Assembly (NCBI GenBank): GCA_023525975.1
Contig: CM042039.1
Location: 17,204,501-17,268,500, forward strand
DNA from: Smallanthus sonchifolius
Taxonomy: Eukaryota > Streptophyta > Magnoliopsida > Asterales > Asteraceae
Direction: 5' to 3'
DNA: 64,000 nucleotides
The notes under the pieces were generated by a model. That model saw only the letters and a list, made by a program, of their open reading frames with translations, ran no database searches and was not told the origin of the DNA. This document shows positions 11,221-22,425 of the stretch, one piece after another. Numbering within the stretch: the first letter of the stretch is position 1; every line of letters starts with the position of its first letter. The translations under genes and the position numbers were made by a program.

Positions 11221-12761
11221 TTATTTCTTTACGCAGGGCAATGCAATCTTCAGTGATATGTCCGAAATCTTCATGGAAGGCACACCATTTGGACTTGTCT
11301 TTCCCCCGGTATTCTTTTCGAATTTACGGGGCCATCTGGATTTGTCTCTAAGATCCTGCATAGCATATAACAAACCAGTTGTGTCAAGTGAAAAACAGTA
11401 TTCAAATAACTTAGGATATTCATCTTCCTCCTCGTCATCTTCCACAGCATTGACTCTGTGATTATCAGGTTTGGAATACGGCTTGGATCTATATGGTTTG
11501 AAAGGTGCAGTCTCAGTCTTCTGGTTAGGTTGACTATAACTGGTTGGAGCATCCATCCTTTGCTAAATCTTCTTATCATCTTCGAGTCTGATGAACCTAA
11601 GTGCCCCGTTTCTGACTTCATCAAGATTCCTGCAAGGGTTCTTGACAAGGTCTTCGTAGAATTGAGAATCTTTCCTCAATCCCATTTTGAAGGCCTGGAT
11701 TGCTGTGGCTACGTCGAGATTCGGGATATCCAGGGATTCCTTACCAAACTTGCTGACATAATCTCGGAGGGATTCTCCAGGATTTTGAATCACCCTGTAT
11801 AAGTCACTTGTCAATCTTTCAAAAGTTCTATTGCAAGAAAATTGATTGTTAAATAGGTTGATTAAATGAGCAAATGAAGTAATTGAGTATGGAGGAACAT
11901 TAAGTAGCCATTTTAAGGCTGTTCCTGTTAAGGTAGAACCGAAGCCTTTGAATAAGCAAGCTTATTTCAGGTCCAAGGGAATGGGGTTGATCTCCATTCT
12001 CTCTATATATTGCGCCACATGCTCCTCAGGATCCGTTGTTCCATCATATAGCTTCATGTTGAGAGTTTGGAAACGCTTGGGGATCTCGGCATCACAAATG
12101 GGAGGTGCGAATCTGGAAGTCCTGTGACTGGAAGTGGTCATCTCAGGTATGGGTTGCACCACACCAGGCACACTGGAGATCATTTCTCTCAGCTTTTTCA
12201 ATTCTTTCGCCATGGAAGGAGTGATCCCTGTATCCTGCACAGATTTGTTAGCATTCAAAAAATTATTGATTGTGTTACCCATGCCGACATCTCGGAGGGA
12301 TGACCCTGGGGTAAATCCAAGATCTTGAGTTGTAGTAACTCTGGTAGCCGGATTTGAACCGAGAGTTGTGACTCTAGTCCGCATAGGTAGGAAATCTCCC
12401 TGATGGACTCCCAAAAATCCCGGATAGCTAAAATTCAAAGCCCTTGGTTGCAATGGAGTTGTCACTTTCACCGGTTTCTTTGAGTCTTTGATCCTTTCAA
12501 GTTCTCTGAATATTGCTTGATTAGTCTTTTTCTGTTGTTCCATCTGCTGCTTTACCACGGAGAACACTTTGAGAAGTTCATCATTTGAGACGAGCACATG
12601 TGGGCTAGCGGATATTCCGGATCCCGAAAAACCCGCACGAACAGTTTTTTTCTACTGATTATCATTCTTCTTCTGGAATGATGGAGGAGGCGGAATAGGA
12701 CTAACTAGCCCGGAGGTTGAGATGGAGCAGAGACATAAACATTTTTAGATTGGGACGACAT
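11221..12761 (-). pseudogene. Element B gag
   Basis: The probable start is ATG 12761 (MSSQSKNVYV), followed by a stop and a frameshift before the main frame 12597-11962. That frame has a basic, predicted coiled region and ends in the first half of the retrotransposon gag domain (LYDGTTDPEEHVAQYIERM). The domain continues after further stops at 11814-11563 (LRDYVSKFGKES). The last part (11556-11221) is Ser/Lys/Glu rich, and I saw no clear CCHC knuckle. Gag would form the particle. The N terminus lies 10 bases from the C insertion site. Confidence 0.8.
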
Positions 12762-12766
12762 TTTTG

Positions 12767-12771
12767 AAATC
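12767..12771. repeat. Target site duplication AAATC, left side of element C
   Basis: AAATC directly precedes the C LTR start (TGTAACATCC) and is repeated at 40247-40251 directly after the 3' LTR. This proves that C inserted as a unit into the leader of B. Confidence 0.95.
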
Positions 12772-12909
12772 TGTAACATCCCAAAAATAATAAAACGAAT
12801 AAATATAGTGACGCCGGAGATTTAGTCAAAATATTTAAACGCAAAAGCAAAAACAAAATAGAAGGGTAGCGGGCTTGGGCTCGGCTTCAATGGGACGAGG
12901 GAGCCGAGG

Positions 12910-12917
12910 TATATAAA
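12910..12917 (+). promoter_or_regulatory. TATA box of element C LTR
   Basis: TATATAAA, 138 bp from the LTR start, followed by pyrimidine-rich sequence suitable for an RNA start. The equivalent in the 3' LTR is 38259-38266. Element F has TATAAATA at the same relative position. A second TATATAAA (13393-13400) lies inside the palindrome array. Confidence 0.65.
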
Positions 12918-13314
12918 TGAAAAATCAGCCCTCCCCTCCATGCATTCCTCACCTGCGTAACTTTTAGAGAGAGAAGGAGACCTCGGGTCTAGAGAGAGAA
13001 AGCTCGGGAATCAAGCTCAAAAGCTCGGAGATCGATTGCCATCATCTCTGGACCGTCTTATAGCGAAAAGGAGGTGACAACAGGTAACCACCATGCCCAA
13101 ATCTGAGTTTTGTAACTTTTGGGGTTTCGAGTTAAAAATGGATAAAGGATAGGTTTTTAAGTATAATATTCAAAACAAAGCATATGTTTGAACTCACGAA
13201 TGAAAATGGAACGTTCTGACTAGAAAAAGTTTGAGGTTTGAACACCTCGAGTCGGGCCGACCTGATCTGGGGTCTGATTGGAGAAGAAGGTCGCAAGAGG
13301 CGAACTTGGACCCT

Positions 13315-13515
13315 AACAAGCGAATAAGTTCGCCTAACTCATGTTCGCTGATTAAGTTCGCCTAACTCATGTTCGGGTAGTAAGTTCGCCCTTATATAAA
13401 AAGAGGCGAACTTACCTAAGTTCGCCTATACTTATGAAAAGTCGACCGACCGATAGGCGAACTTGTCATGTTCGCCTATACCCAGACCTTGCGAACTTAC
13501 TTAAGTTCGCCTAGT
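13315..13515 (+). repeat. Palindrome array in element C LTR
   Basis: Units have arms GGCGAACTTA / TAAGTTCGCC (13406-13427), GCGAACTTA / TAAGTTCGC (13492-13512) and a weaker GGCGAAC / GTTCGCC pair (13456-13476), plus direct half-sites AAGTTCGCC and ATGTTCGC at 13330-13390. The array is repeated at 23150-23345 and expanded at 38641-38935. It lies about 400-600 bp downstream of the TATA box, so it should be transcribed in R/U5. Confidence 0.85.
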
Positions 13516-14079
13516 CTTAAGAATAGAAATGTTAAGTGTCGTTTAGGTTCATTATCTTATACTATATGACCTAATTATATAGATTGTGTGTGACCTCAGT
13601 GAGGTTCAGTGACCAACTAGGTGTATTCAGAAACCACTCATCAGGTGAGTTCTATGTGCCCCTCTTAAATGTTTTGAGGCTGAAATGTATACACTAAATG
13701 AATAAGTGTTATGAATGTCAATGTGATTATACGTGATATATACATATATATATATTAAAACGAATTATGAATCAGGAATTAAACGTATGTTATAAAGAAT
13801 GAATGAAAGAATGGCATAACGCAAATAAATGGAATCTTGCATTATATTATATACATATTGCTTGTCATGAATGTATGTAAACGTTATGTACGCTTCGTGA
13901 ATAACGCCTTCTTCGGTAGACGGATGACCACGTGACTATTTTGCAACCGGTACAAATACATTTCTTCATAAGCTAGGACGTATGAATGGCATCAATGGAC
14001 GGTCGAAGCAATTGCCTTATTATATGTAGAACGGTTGCATAAATGATAGCCGCGTGGAAAATGGATGTCTTTGGGCAGA

Positions 14080-14205
14080 CGGGCGAATGAACGGACTATG
14101 ACGGTGGCGGACGGACAAAGGTTGGCGGACGAATTTATGTTACGACGGACGGTTTCTATGGCCGGACGGTTTATGAAACGGACTACGACGGTAGTTCTTA
14201 TGGCG
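14080..14205 (+). repeat. CGGACGG-rich stretch in element C LTR
   Basis: Short irregular repeats of ACGGAC, GGCGGACG and ACGACGG with GC-rich content unlike the flanks. They also occur at 23940-24065 and 39515-39645 in the other LTR copies. The purpose is unknown. Confidence 0.6.
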
Positions 14206-14370
14206 TTTGTCTTTGTGACTCACGCAACAATTACGACAGGTTGATCACCCATATGTGTATGACCAATGAATGTTATCCCCAAAGTAAGTATGTATGTACA
14301 TATATATATATATATATATACACTTGTAGAACCAAAGACTGATTGTTACAAAATTATTCCAAGTACAAAT

Positions 14371-14584
14371 GCTGCTGATAGGCTTATCAGCAGCATTCAG
14401 CACAAGTTGCTGCTGATAGGCTTATCAGCAGCATTCAGCACAAGTTGCTGCTGATAGGCTTATCAGCAGCATTCAGCACAAGTTGCTGCTGATAGGCTTA
14501 TCAGCAGCATTCAGCACAAGTTGCTGCTGATAGGCTTATCAGCAGCGGTCATCCATGTTTGCTGCTGATAGGCTTACCAGCAGC
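14371..14584 (+). repeat. 38-bp hairpin array in element D 5' LTR (six units)
   Basis: Units start at 14371, 14409, 14447, 14485, 14523 and 14561. Each has arms GCTGCTGATA and TATCAGCAGC around GGCT, then a 14-bp spacer. The first four spacers are identical (ATTCAGCACAAGTT), the fifth differs. The last unit has one arm change (TACCAGCAGC). The 3' LTR has three units at 22472, 22510 and 22548. The array is 310-530 bp upstream of the TATA box. Confidence 0.95.
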
Positions 14585-14862
14585 AACCTTCACTCTTTGC
14601 AGCTGATAGCTCTATTCACTGAAAACCAAACGTTGCAGCTGACTATCCAGGCCAAGCGTCTCTGACACCTTTCTGCAAAAGCAACTGACAGACTCAAAGC
14701 AGAAGGAACCGCTATGGTCAACCAATGACGGACAACAATACACTTCTCCAAGCATGCAAACAATCATGAATAAAGAAAACGTTTTAGTAAAGTTAACTAG
14801 ATTAGCCTTTACGTGTAATGTAAATTAATAAACAAGATCAACGGCTTGTGTTCGATCTGATC

Positions 14863-14893
14863 CTTAGAATCAAGGGTCTGTCTTGATTCTAAG
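14863..14893 (+). promoter_or_regulatory. Perfect 12-bp inverted repeat abutting TATA box of element D
   Basis: Arms CTTAGAATCAAG (14863-14874) and CTTGATTCTAAG (14882-14893) around a 7-base loop, four bases before TATAAATA (14898-14905). The copy in the 3' LTR is unchanged. It could be a DNA site for a dimeric factor or a hairpin. Confidence 0.75.
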
Positions 14894-14897
14894 TTAC

Positions 14898-14905
14898 TAT
14901 AAATA
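14898..14905 (+). promoter_or_regulatory. TATA box of element D LTR
   Basis: TATAAATA in the 5' LTR. Its position leaves about 573 bp of U3 and about 200 bp for R and U5. Confidence 0.7.
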
Positions 14906-15110
14906 CTGAGTTGCCACTTCAGTGCTTGTAGTGCTTGTCATACTTATTCATTGAGTTTCTCACTTGTAATCTTTGCATTCACAAAAGCTTAATACAACAG
15001 TGTTTATCAGTATTCTTTGTGTTTACTTGATTATAAATTGTGTAGTTGATTTTGTTTTCGCCAACCTCAACTAAGAAAAGAACCATCTTGTATTCTCATG
15101 ATCCTACAAG

Positions 15111-15122
15111 TGGTATCAGAGC
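15111..15122 (+). promoter_or_regulatory. Primer binding site of element D
   Basis: TGGTATCAGAGC, the complement of the initiator-Met tRNA 3' end, two bases after the LTR end. Confidence 0.95.
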
Positions 15123-15217
15123 TTTGGCTCAGATTAAACAAACTAACATTTGTCTAATCATCTCTGGTTCTATTCTAAACTCTCTCTTTGATCAAGTCAC
15201 CCAAAATCAAAACAAAA

Positions 15218-17488
15218 ATGGCACAAAGCAACGAGCTTGAAGACATCCTGAAGCAGCAATACGAAAACTTTGTCTGCAATGAAGGTGAGTCACTAACCAG
15301 TGTGTATAACAGGTACACTTACCTGGTAGGAGAGCTGCAGTGCTCTAAGGTGAAACTGGAGAATGAAGACATTCTCAAAAGGTTCATCAGATCTCTTCCT
15401 AGTTGCTGGACACTTTACACAGTGTCAATAAGAAGAACTGAGAATCTGAAGACCCTGCAGATGACCGAGCTCTTTTGTATGCTAAAAGCCTATGAATTAG
15501 AAATAATTCAAGCCAAAGAAAGAAACTCAAGCCATCAATCAGCCTCTTCCACCACCTCTCCCGCGCTTCACTCTGACCACTCAGGTCCTAGTTCAAGCGA
15601 CTACTATCCTACCAGACAAGCACACCAAGCTCAGCCAAGACACCAACAACAGCAACATGTCAATCCTCCAGCACAAACTGCAGCCTGTGTAAATCTTGGA
15701 ACTACTGACTTTGACTGGAGCTTCTAGCCTGAGGATCTTTCTGCCAACAATCAAGCTCTCATGGAAGACACACTAGAGGTATCCTCTCTAACTTCAGACA
15801 CATCAGAGGTACCACCAAAGGTATATGAAAATCTATGTACTCAAGAGTGCATTGATAAGGTCCTTGGATATAGGAAACATAACCAGAAGCTCATAGATCA
15901 AAATGAAGAATTTCACCAAATGAAATCTGAATTTAAAAAGGTTGAAAATAGTTACAGGGAAAAGAATGATTGTTTAAAGAAAGAAATTTCATCATTAAAA
16001 CATGAACAAACAAACCTTGAAACTCAAATTGATGATATTCTGGTTAAGTTGAAAGCTGCAAGGGCTGAACTAGCAGACCAAAAGGTCCATGTGGAAAAAT
16101 ATGAATTTGCATCCAAAAAGCTGCAAAGACTTTTGGATATTCAAATCCATGAAAATGTAAAAACTGGGTTGGGATATCATGCTGACCAGTACAAAACCGT
16201 CGCACCTCCTGCTGATTACGCTGCCATCCATGAACCAAGTTTCAATCTAGCAAATCTTGACATGGCCAACCGAAATCTTGACCCTGTTGTCAAAGAAACC
16301 CCTGTGCAAGAATGCACTACTTCATCAGAGATTGAGTCAACTTGCTCAGACTCCACTGAAACAAGTAATGCCTCATCTTCTCCTGCCCCTCAAGTGATAG
16401 TCACTAAAGATGAAGTCCCTATTATCCCTTCAATACCAGTTCCTAAACCCTTCAAACAAATCAGAATTAGCTATCCTTCAGCAGGAAGAAAGCTAACTAT
16501 TGAAAAGGGACAGTCTTCCACCTCCACCAACTCAAAGCCTCCTTCCAATTCAGTCCAGCCAAGGAAGGTGTTTGACACATATCATGCGCCTGAAGAAAGG
16601 GTTCCATATGTTCAAAAAACATTGGAAGAAGCTACTTTTGAGCACAACAAAGCTCACCCTTGGAATTTCAAAGACCTTTTCAAAAGAAAGGATTATGTGC
16701 ATCCTTCAAAGGATAAACTGGCAAAGTCATGTTTTGTCTGTGGGAAATATAACCACACTGCCAGCACCTGCTTCTACTACCTACAGCAGCAAAGAAACCT
16801 AAAGCAACATGCTTTTGAGAAGACAAGGAAGAACAAACAGGTAAGAAGCTTTGAAGCTAAGACAACTCAATTCAGAAAATCTCTTTCTCCACCAAGGGAG
16901 CAGTTGTCAAAGCCTCAAAAATCTTGCATCATCTGTGGAGAATCAAACCACGATACAGCAAACTGTAAGTTTAACCCTTTCAACCAGATTCTTCAACATG
17001 CCCCTCAAAGACAAAGGGTAAAGAAGGATCAACATACATCGGTTGTTGGTCCAGTTAAGCCCAAGAAAACGAAGCAGAAGCTTTCAGCAACAACCAAATC
17101 TGCTGCTGATAAGCTAACAAAGTCCGCAGCAAAAGTGTCCAATGCTAATAAACCAAGATCCAAGGGAAAGCCTTCAGCATCAACAAAGTCTGCTGCTGCT
17201 CAAGCAAAGCCTTCAACAGCAACACAGTCTGCTACTGCTCAATCAAAACCATCAGCAGCAACACCAGCTGCTGCAGCTATGCCAAAGTCATCAGCATTCA
17301 CGCCAGCTGCTCATAGGTCAAAGAAAACTGGAAAACCTATACCTCAGCAATGGAAGGTGAAGATACCACCAAGCATCATCATTGGCTCCGTTGAATGTGC
17401 ACATGCTGACACTAATAATCCAAGAACCTTTTTCTACAAGAACGCAAGCTCTTGGATTTCTCCCACTTGTATGATGAAATTTGTTTAA
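15218..17488 (+). pseudogene. Element D gag with coiled coil and two CCHC knuckles, one in-frame TAG
   Basis: The start ATG 15218 (MAQSNELED) is chosen because it directly precedes the conserved gag segment. Only the C-terminal half of the copia UBN2 gag domain is present (LKQQYENFVCNEGESLTSVY); about 110 N-terminal residues common in relatives are missing. An in-frame TAG (15725-15727) follows the motif FDWSF. The same frame then runs on with a coiled coil (about 15850-16180), CCHC knuckles at 16730-16771 and 16925-16966, and a Lys/Ser/Ala/Thr-rich tail (17077-17330, KSAA and KPSA repeats) resembling a basic linker-histone-like tail. The TAG could be decay or a read-through site. Gag would form the particle and bind RNA. 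Confidence 0.82.
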
Positions 17489-17552
17489 AATCTTTCTCCA
17501 AAATCAGATTCTGTAAATATGTTGGTATCTTGTTGTAAATAAAAGTAATTAG

Positions 17553-17812
17553 TCAGCAGCACTTTTTCACTGCTGACAGATTTACTCTTCAGCAGCAAAG
17601 CTTTTGCCACTGATCGCTTTAAGTTATCAGCAGGAACAAGTTTCCTGTGGATTGCTTTAAGGCGGTCAGCAGCAACCTTTTTGCTACGGAAAGAATACAA
17701 CAGTCAGCAGCTACCAAATCTGCTGCTGAAAGACTTAACTATCCGCAGCAACCAAGTTTGCAGCGGATAGCTCATCATCAGCAGCAACCAAGTTTGCTGC
17801 TGATGGGTGAAC
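17553..17812 (+). repeat. Internal hairpin cluster of element D
   Basis: Spacer between gag and the accessory frame. Several inverted pairs are built from CAGCAGC / GCTGCTG and relatives: 17553-17577, 17586-17628, 17705-17731, 17751-17772 and 17778-17805. The motif matches the LTR hairpins and also the codons of the gag tail (AAATCTGCTGCTGA occurs in both). Confidence 0.75.
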
Positions 17813-18108
17813 ATAAGTCTAAATTAACTTTTACCCGCTGTAAAAGTAAATATCGTCAGTCTTCACCATGACTGCTCGAGTGTTTTACAGCTGTAACAAT
17901 GAAAAGTGAAACAGGTTGTACTATACAAGTAGAGTTGCTTTTTCTCCGTCTGTCGTTATATCACCAACTCAAATCATCCCTCTACCTCTTCATATTCAAT
18001 TTCAAACCTAGCTCCCATCACTTTCTCTCCCGTCCCCACAGCATTCAAAGCCCTCCACAATTAACCACCATTCAAACACCTTTCTCTCTTCCCTCCGAAT
18101 CCATAACA

Positions 18109-21100
18109 ATGGCAGGCGCAGATATAAACAACCCCAACGATAAGTTCTCCCCATATCACAACCTAACTGCATACCTAATCAAGAGCAAGAAATCCGAAGG
18201 TTTCGACGGAATGATCGACTTCCTCTGTCGGTCCAAAATTTACCATGCCCTAACCGTCAACCCAACCATATATACTTCACACATGGAAGATTTTTGGAGC
18301 TCAGCCGTGTATTCTATTGAACAGGGCACTCCTCAAATCAGAGGCACAGTAGACGGTAAGGAAATGATCATCACTGAAGCAAAACTCCGCCAACACCTCA
18401 AGCTTCAGGATGAAGGGGACGCCCTCTCTTACCCAAGAGACGTATACATGAGGACCTTTGTATCCATAGGGTACACTGGGAATCAAACAGAGTATACGAT
18501 AGAGAAGGCACTCATGGGTCCTAAATGGAAGTATCTCTGCCACACTCTTCTCCAATGCATATCTCAAAAGAGGAGTGGCTGGAACCAACTCAGCTCCGGA
18601 CTTGCGTCGGCCGTTCACGGTATGATAACAGGGGCAGGTTTCAATTTTTCCCACCTCATTCTTGAAGGTTTGAGATACAACCTTCACGAAGGGGTGAAAT
18701 CTCAGTTCTTCATGTACCCAAGATTCTTGCAAGAAGTGTTCAATATTGAACACCAAGATCTTTCAAAAACTGCAAGAATCTACTCAATTCTGGGACATAA
18801 GAACAACATTTTTCAAAGCATGAGAACAGTTTCATCAAAGTTCTCAGGGGCCGATGTTCCATTGTTATCTACAATGTTGAACACACATAGTGCCCAGGGT
18901 GACAGTTCAGCAAACCCAGCTGATACTGATCCCACACCCTCCACCTCACTGCCACAAACTCAACCTACTGTTTCCCTTGATCGAACCCCTGTGCATTCTA
19001 CTGAGGATGCACAGGCACATACATTACTCATCCCCAGTTTGATTGCTTAACCGGAACACAGGGCCCCGGTTGCAGCCAAGTATACAAGGAAGAGGGGCAA
19101 GAGAACTCCTTCTTCTCTTGCCTCCAAGGCCCAAACCCAAGCCAACATCCCTCACTCAGAATCACAACATTCTAGTGAGAATATCATAAGGGAAAGCCAC
19201 ATTGCTAGGGAGACTCCTTCGGAAGTCTCTCTATTAGGATTAGGATCACTTCCCGGATCCATAGAACAGCCCTTCGAGCCATTCCTCTCTTCTTTGAACT
19301 TAAGTGTAGAGGAACCTGACCAAAGTGATGTACCTTCTCCAACTACCACTATCAAGGGGGTACTGATTGGTCTTGCTTCCGAAACACCCAGCCCAAGTTC
19401 TTCAACCTTGAAGGTCAACTCTGGGAGTATTGAAAGAGTAGATGTGGACGAGGCTGTCACTACTGCTGGTCCATCAACTGACCAGGAGGACAGTGACAAC
19501 ATCTTTAAGACCTCAACCACGGCAACTCACGGTGAGGGTGTTTCCTTGGAAACTCCCTTCACTGAGAGGAATCCCAAGCGCCAAGAAAACACGGGTGATG
19601 GGGATGCTGAGGCTAGGCCTACGGCCCCATCTGGGTCCAAGGATTCCACAACTGTGGATGAGGACAGTCTGAAACTACACAACTTGGAATTGACGGCCAG
19701 GGTGGCTATGCTTGAGGCCGAAGTGTCCAAACTACGACACCAAGTCTTGATGCATGAAGCCCATCAATGTCCCTCCACGGCTTCTCCCTCTCTTGTCTCA
19801 GTGGGCACTCAAACAGATGCCTATATGTCCACTGATGCAACCAAAAAGGGGGAGAAAGTCTCCATGGAAGAAGACGAAGACAGTCTTGACAACTGGATTC
19901 AAGAGCAGTTTGTTCTTCAAAGCTCACAATACAAGCCAGCTTTTGTCCAAGTTCATGACTTTCCAGCCCCAGATAACGAAGACGAAGAGATATCTGAAGA
20001 CTGACAGTTGGTTGTCAGGGCTGTCGATGAAATGCTGAATGATGCTGAAGACACAGAACAAACAAATGCATCATTCAGCATCCTTCCTCAAGCAGCAGCC
20101 ATCATAGGTCAATCCACTACCCCCCAAATCTTCAAATCTTCAAGGAAGCTAGAGTTTGACTCTATTCTAGCTTGGGGGTATGATGGATCAGCTGAGAGGT
20201 TCTGGATTGGATGGGAGTTCAGCGGAGTAGAAGAGCTGAACTGGAACTCTCTCAATGCCCTCCAAGTCCTAGAACTGCATCTAACTGACTGCATCAACAC
20301 TTCAGCAGATCTCTCAGCTGAACTTGCCATTGGCAGGTTCTATGACCTGATGGAGGATAATCTACCCAGGTTCCAAAGATTCCTACAAGCAGCACATCGG
20401 GTAGCTTATCCTGAATCTTCGTCGGCCGCAGAAAGAAGACTGTCTCCCAACAATCTTGCAATAACAAGGAGCAGTCTTCTCACTGAAGAAGAAGTTCTGG
20501 GCCTTCAAAGATTTCTATATGCCTTCCTGGTCAAGGACTCGGACGTACTAGGATGGGTAAGCACTAGGCTCCTTGACCACGCTTTCTTCCTAAGCAACGG
20601 TTCTGCTCTCATCATCAACACCGGGAACATCCTTCAGCTACCAACAAATTTCCTCCACAAGATCTATCTACTAAAAGCCAACATCTGCAATGTCAACTCC
20701 CTTAAAAGCCAGGCGATGATAGCAATTATCAAAGCTCACCTTGAGAAGGAAGGAAGGATTGATGAGGAAGAAGATGTGTCAACTTCTGATGCTGACTCCA
20801 ACTCAGATACTCCTCAAGTTGAAGCCACATCTGCAGCATCTGGCACAAGATCTTCTCTCAGGGATCAACTGAAGGAAATAGAAGGTCCTGAGTATCAACT
20901 TGATGAAGAAAGTGATCATCCCTTGTCAATCCCTCAATATGCCAATGAAGCCGAGGCAGAGATCCCAACAGCACAACAATCAGCTGTTTCTGTGATCAGT
21001 GAAGCCAGAGCAGAGGCATCCAATGTTAATAAAGGGAAGGGCATCATGACAATAGAGGATGAAGAGAGGTTGCAAAAGGAAAAGAAAGAGAAAGAAGAGA

Positions 21101-22392
21101 GAAGAAGGAAAAGAGAAGAAGAAGAAGAGTTGGCTGAAGAGATGGCTCAAAAACAAAGGCATGAAGATAGAAAGGCAGCCATACTTCTCAGACAACAGAC
21201 AATCCAGCTGTATGCCAAACAGCTGGATGAAATGAAGGTAAAAGTCCTTGCAGGGTCTCAAGTTGAGGAAGATGAACAACTTGCTAGACAGCTGCAGGAA
21301 CAGTTTGCAAAAGAAGAAGAAGAAGAAGCTAAAAAGAAAAGGAAGGAAGATGCTAAGTTTAGAATCACTGATCCTAAATTAGCAAAAGAATTAAGGGAGG
21401 AGTGGACTGAAGCTCTGATCTCTCAAGGTGAGGATGCAGACTACCTTGAAAAACTGTCAAACAAAGAGATCTATAGAGCCTTCATGGGTCAGCAGGGGGA
21501 ATTGGCAAGGAAAAAGAAAGATGAAGAGAAAGAAAAAGCTCAACAGAAGTCAAAGAAAGCCATTGCCCTTAATCTAAGGACCCATGAAGAAAGGAAGAAG
21601 ATGACTGACTTCCTTAAGGCAAGGGGAGAAAGTGGAAAAAGGTTAGGTCCCATGTCCTTCATGAACCTACAAGCCCTGTATACAATAGTGAAAAAGGAAG
21701 AGGAAGAAAGATTGGAAAAGAGACCAGTCAAGAAACAAAGAACCTCTGCACCAGAAACTACTTCCTCTCTCCAAACACCATCCACAAACATCCCCAAGCC
21801 TTCCACTCCTCCACCCAAAAAGTCCAAGTCATCCCACCCAGCTCCCACTCATCAACAGCCTCCCTTGAAGATACCTAAACCCACTCCTAAACCAGAAGAC
21901 TCAAGAAATATAGTTAACTGGTTCTACAATTCACAAGATCAAGTGTTTGAGATCTTCAGGGGGAGAACTGAGAGAAGAAGATCCACTTACAGGTCTGTTG
22001 ATGAGGTTCTGCAATTACCTGATTCCGATCTTCAAAGAATTTTAGAGCTGGGTGAAGCTCATAAGCCTACAAATGAGAGTGGGAAACATCTTATGCTAGC
22101 TATCAGACACTACTTCAATCCTAGCAAAGATGTGGTCATGAATATCAAACCACTCAAGTCTCACTCTCCATTTGTATCTTGGTCCTATGATGCTGATTTG
22201 GATGAATTCACTTTGATTGATGTAAAGAAGCAGCAGATGAGATGTTCAAGCAAAGCTATCTACAAAATGCCACACAAAGACATCAAGACTCTGTCTGAAC
22301 TTCCATTGAATAATCCCAGCAAGGATCAAAGAGGCTATGAGGTGGAAAGAATAGTCAGCCATATGCAAAAGCTTCAGCAAGAAAGAGACTAG
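18109..22392 (+). pseudogene. Element D accessory frame (about 1,428 codons, two nonsense codons)
   Basis: From ATG 18109 (MAGADINN) one frame runs to the stop at 22390-22392, broken only by TAA 19048-19050 and TGA 20002-20004. N-terminal domain (18109-18890): contains ALTVNPTIYTSHMEDFWSS, RGTVDGKEM and FFMYPRFLQEVFN; I recognise these from Asteraceae retroelement proteins often mislabelled 'synaptobrevin, longin-like', function unknown. Middle: acidic Ser/Thr-rich linker and short leucine-zipper-like segment (19680-19750). Then a folded-looking region (20100-20730), a long Glu/Lys/Arg coiled coil (21050-21360), basic nuclear-signal-like patches (KKKRK, RPVKKQR) and a conserved-looking C-terminal domain (21900-22390). 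No signal peptide or membrane segment seen. It occupies the place of pol plus the extra 3' ORF. Confidence 0.8.
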
Positions 22393-22412
22393 AAGAATTT
22401 TGGTAGCATCAG

Positions 22413-22425
22413 TCTAGGGGGAGTT
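22413..22425 (+). promoter_or_regulatory. Polypurine tract of element D
   Basis: TCTAGGGGGAGTT immediately before the 3' LTR, with the AGGGGGAG core typical of plant copia elements. Confidence 0.85.

Larger units (their letters stand above)
12772..14324 (+). repeat. 5' LTR of element C, first segment
   Basis: Corresponds to 38121-39835 of the 3' LTR, ending in the (TA)n tract and ACACT where element D is inserted. It contains a TATA box at 12910-12917 (138 bp from the LTR start), the palindrome array at 13315-13515, and CGGACGG-rich sequence at 14080-14205. The intact 3' LTR shows the empty D target (ACACT at 39831-39835). Confidence 0.9.
14325..15108 (+). repeat. 5' LTR of element D
   Basis: 784 bp, TGTAGAACC...GATCCTACA. 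It contains six hairpin units (14371-14584), a 12-bp perfect inverted repeat (14863-14893) and a TATA box at 14898-14905. It is 114 bp longer than the 3' LTR, which equals three 38-bp units. Confidence 0.95.

Noticed and set aside
14371..14584. CRISPR-like appearance of the regularly spaced palindromic units
   Set aside because: The 14-bp spacers are almost identical to each other, the locus is inside a plant LTR, and no Cas gene exists. It is a tandem hairpin repeat.
18109..18890. Annotation as a synaptobrevin/longin protein
   Set aside because: Similar retroelement proteins carry this label in some plant annotations, but I see no SNARE motif or membrane anchor, and the gene lies inside an LTR element.
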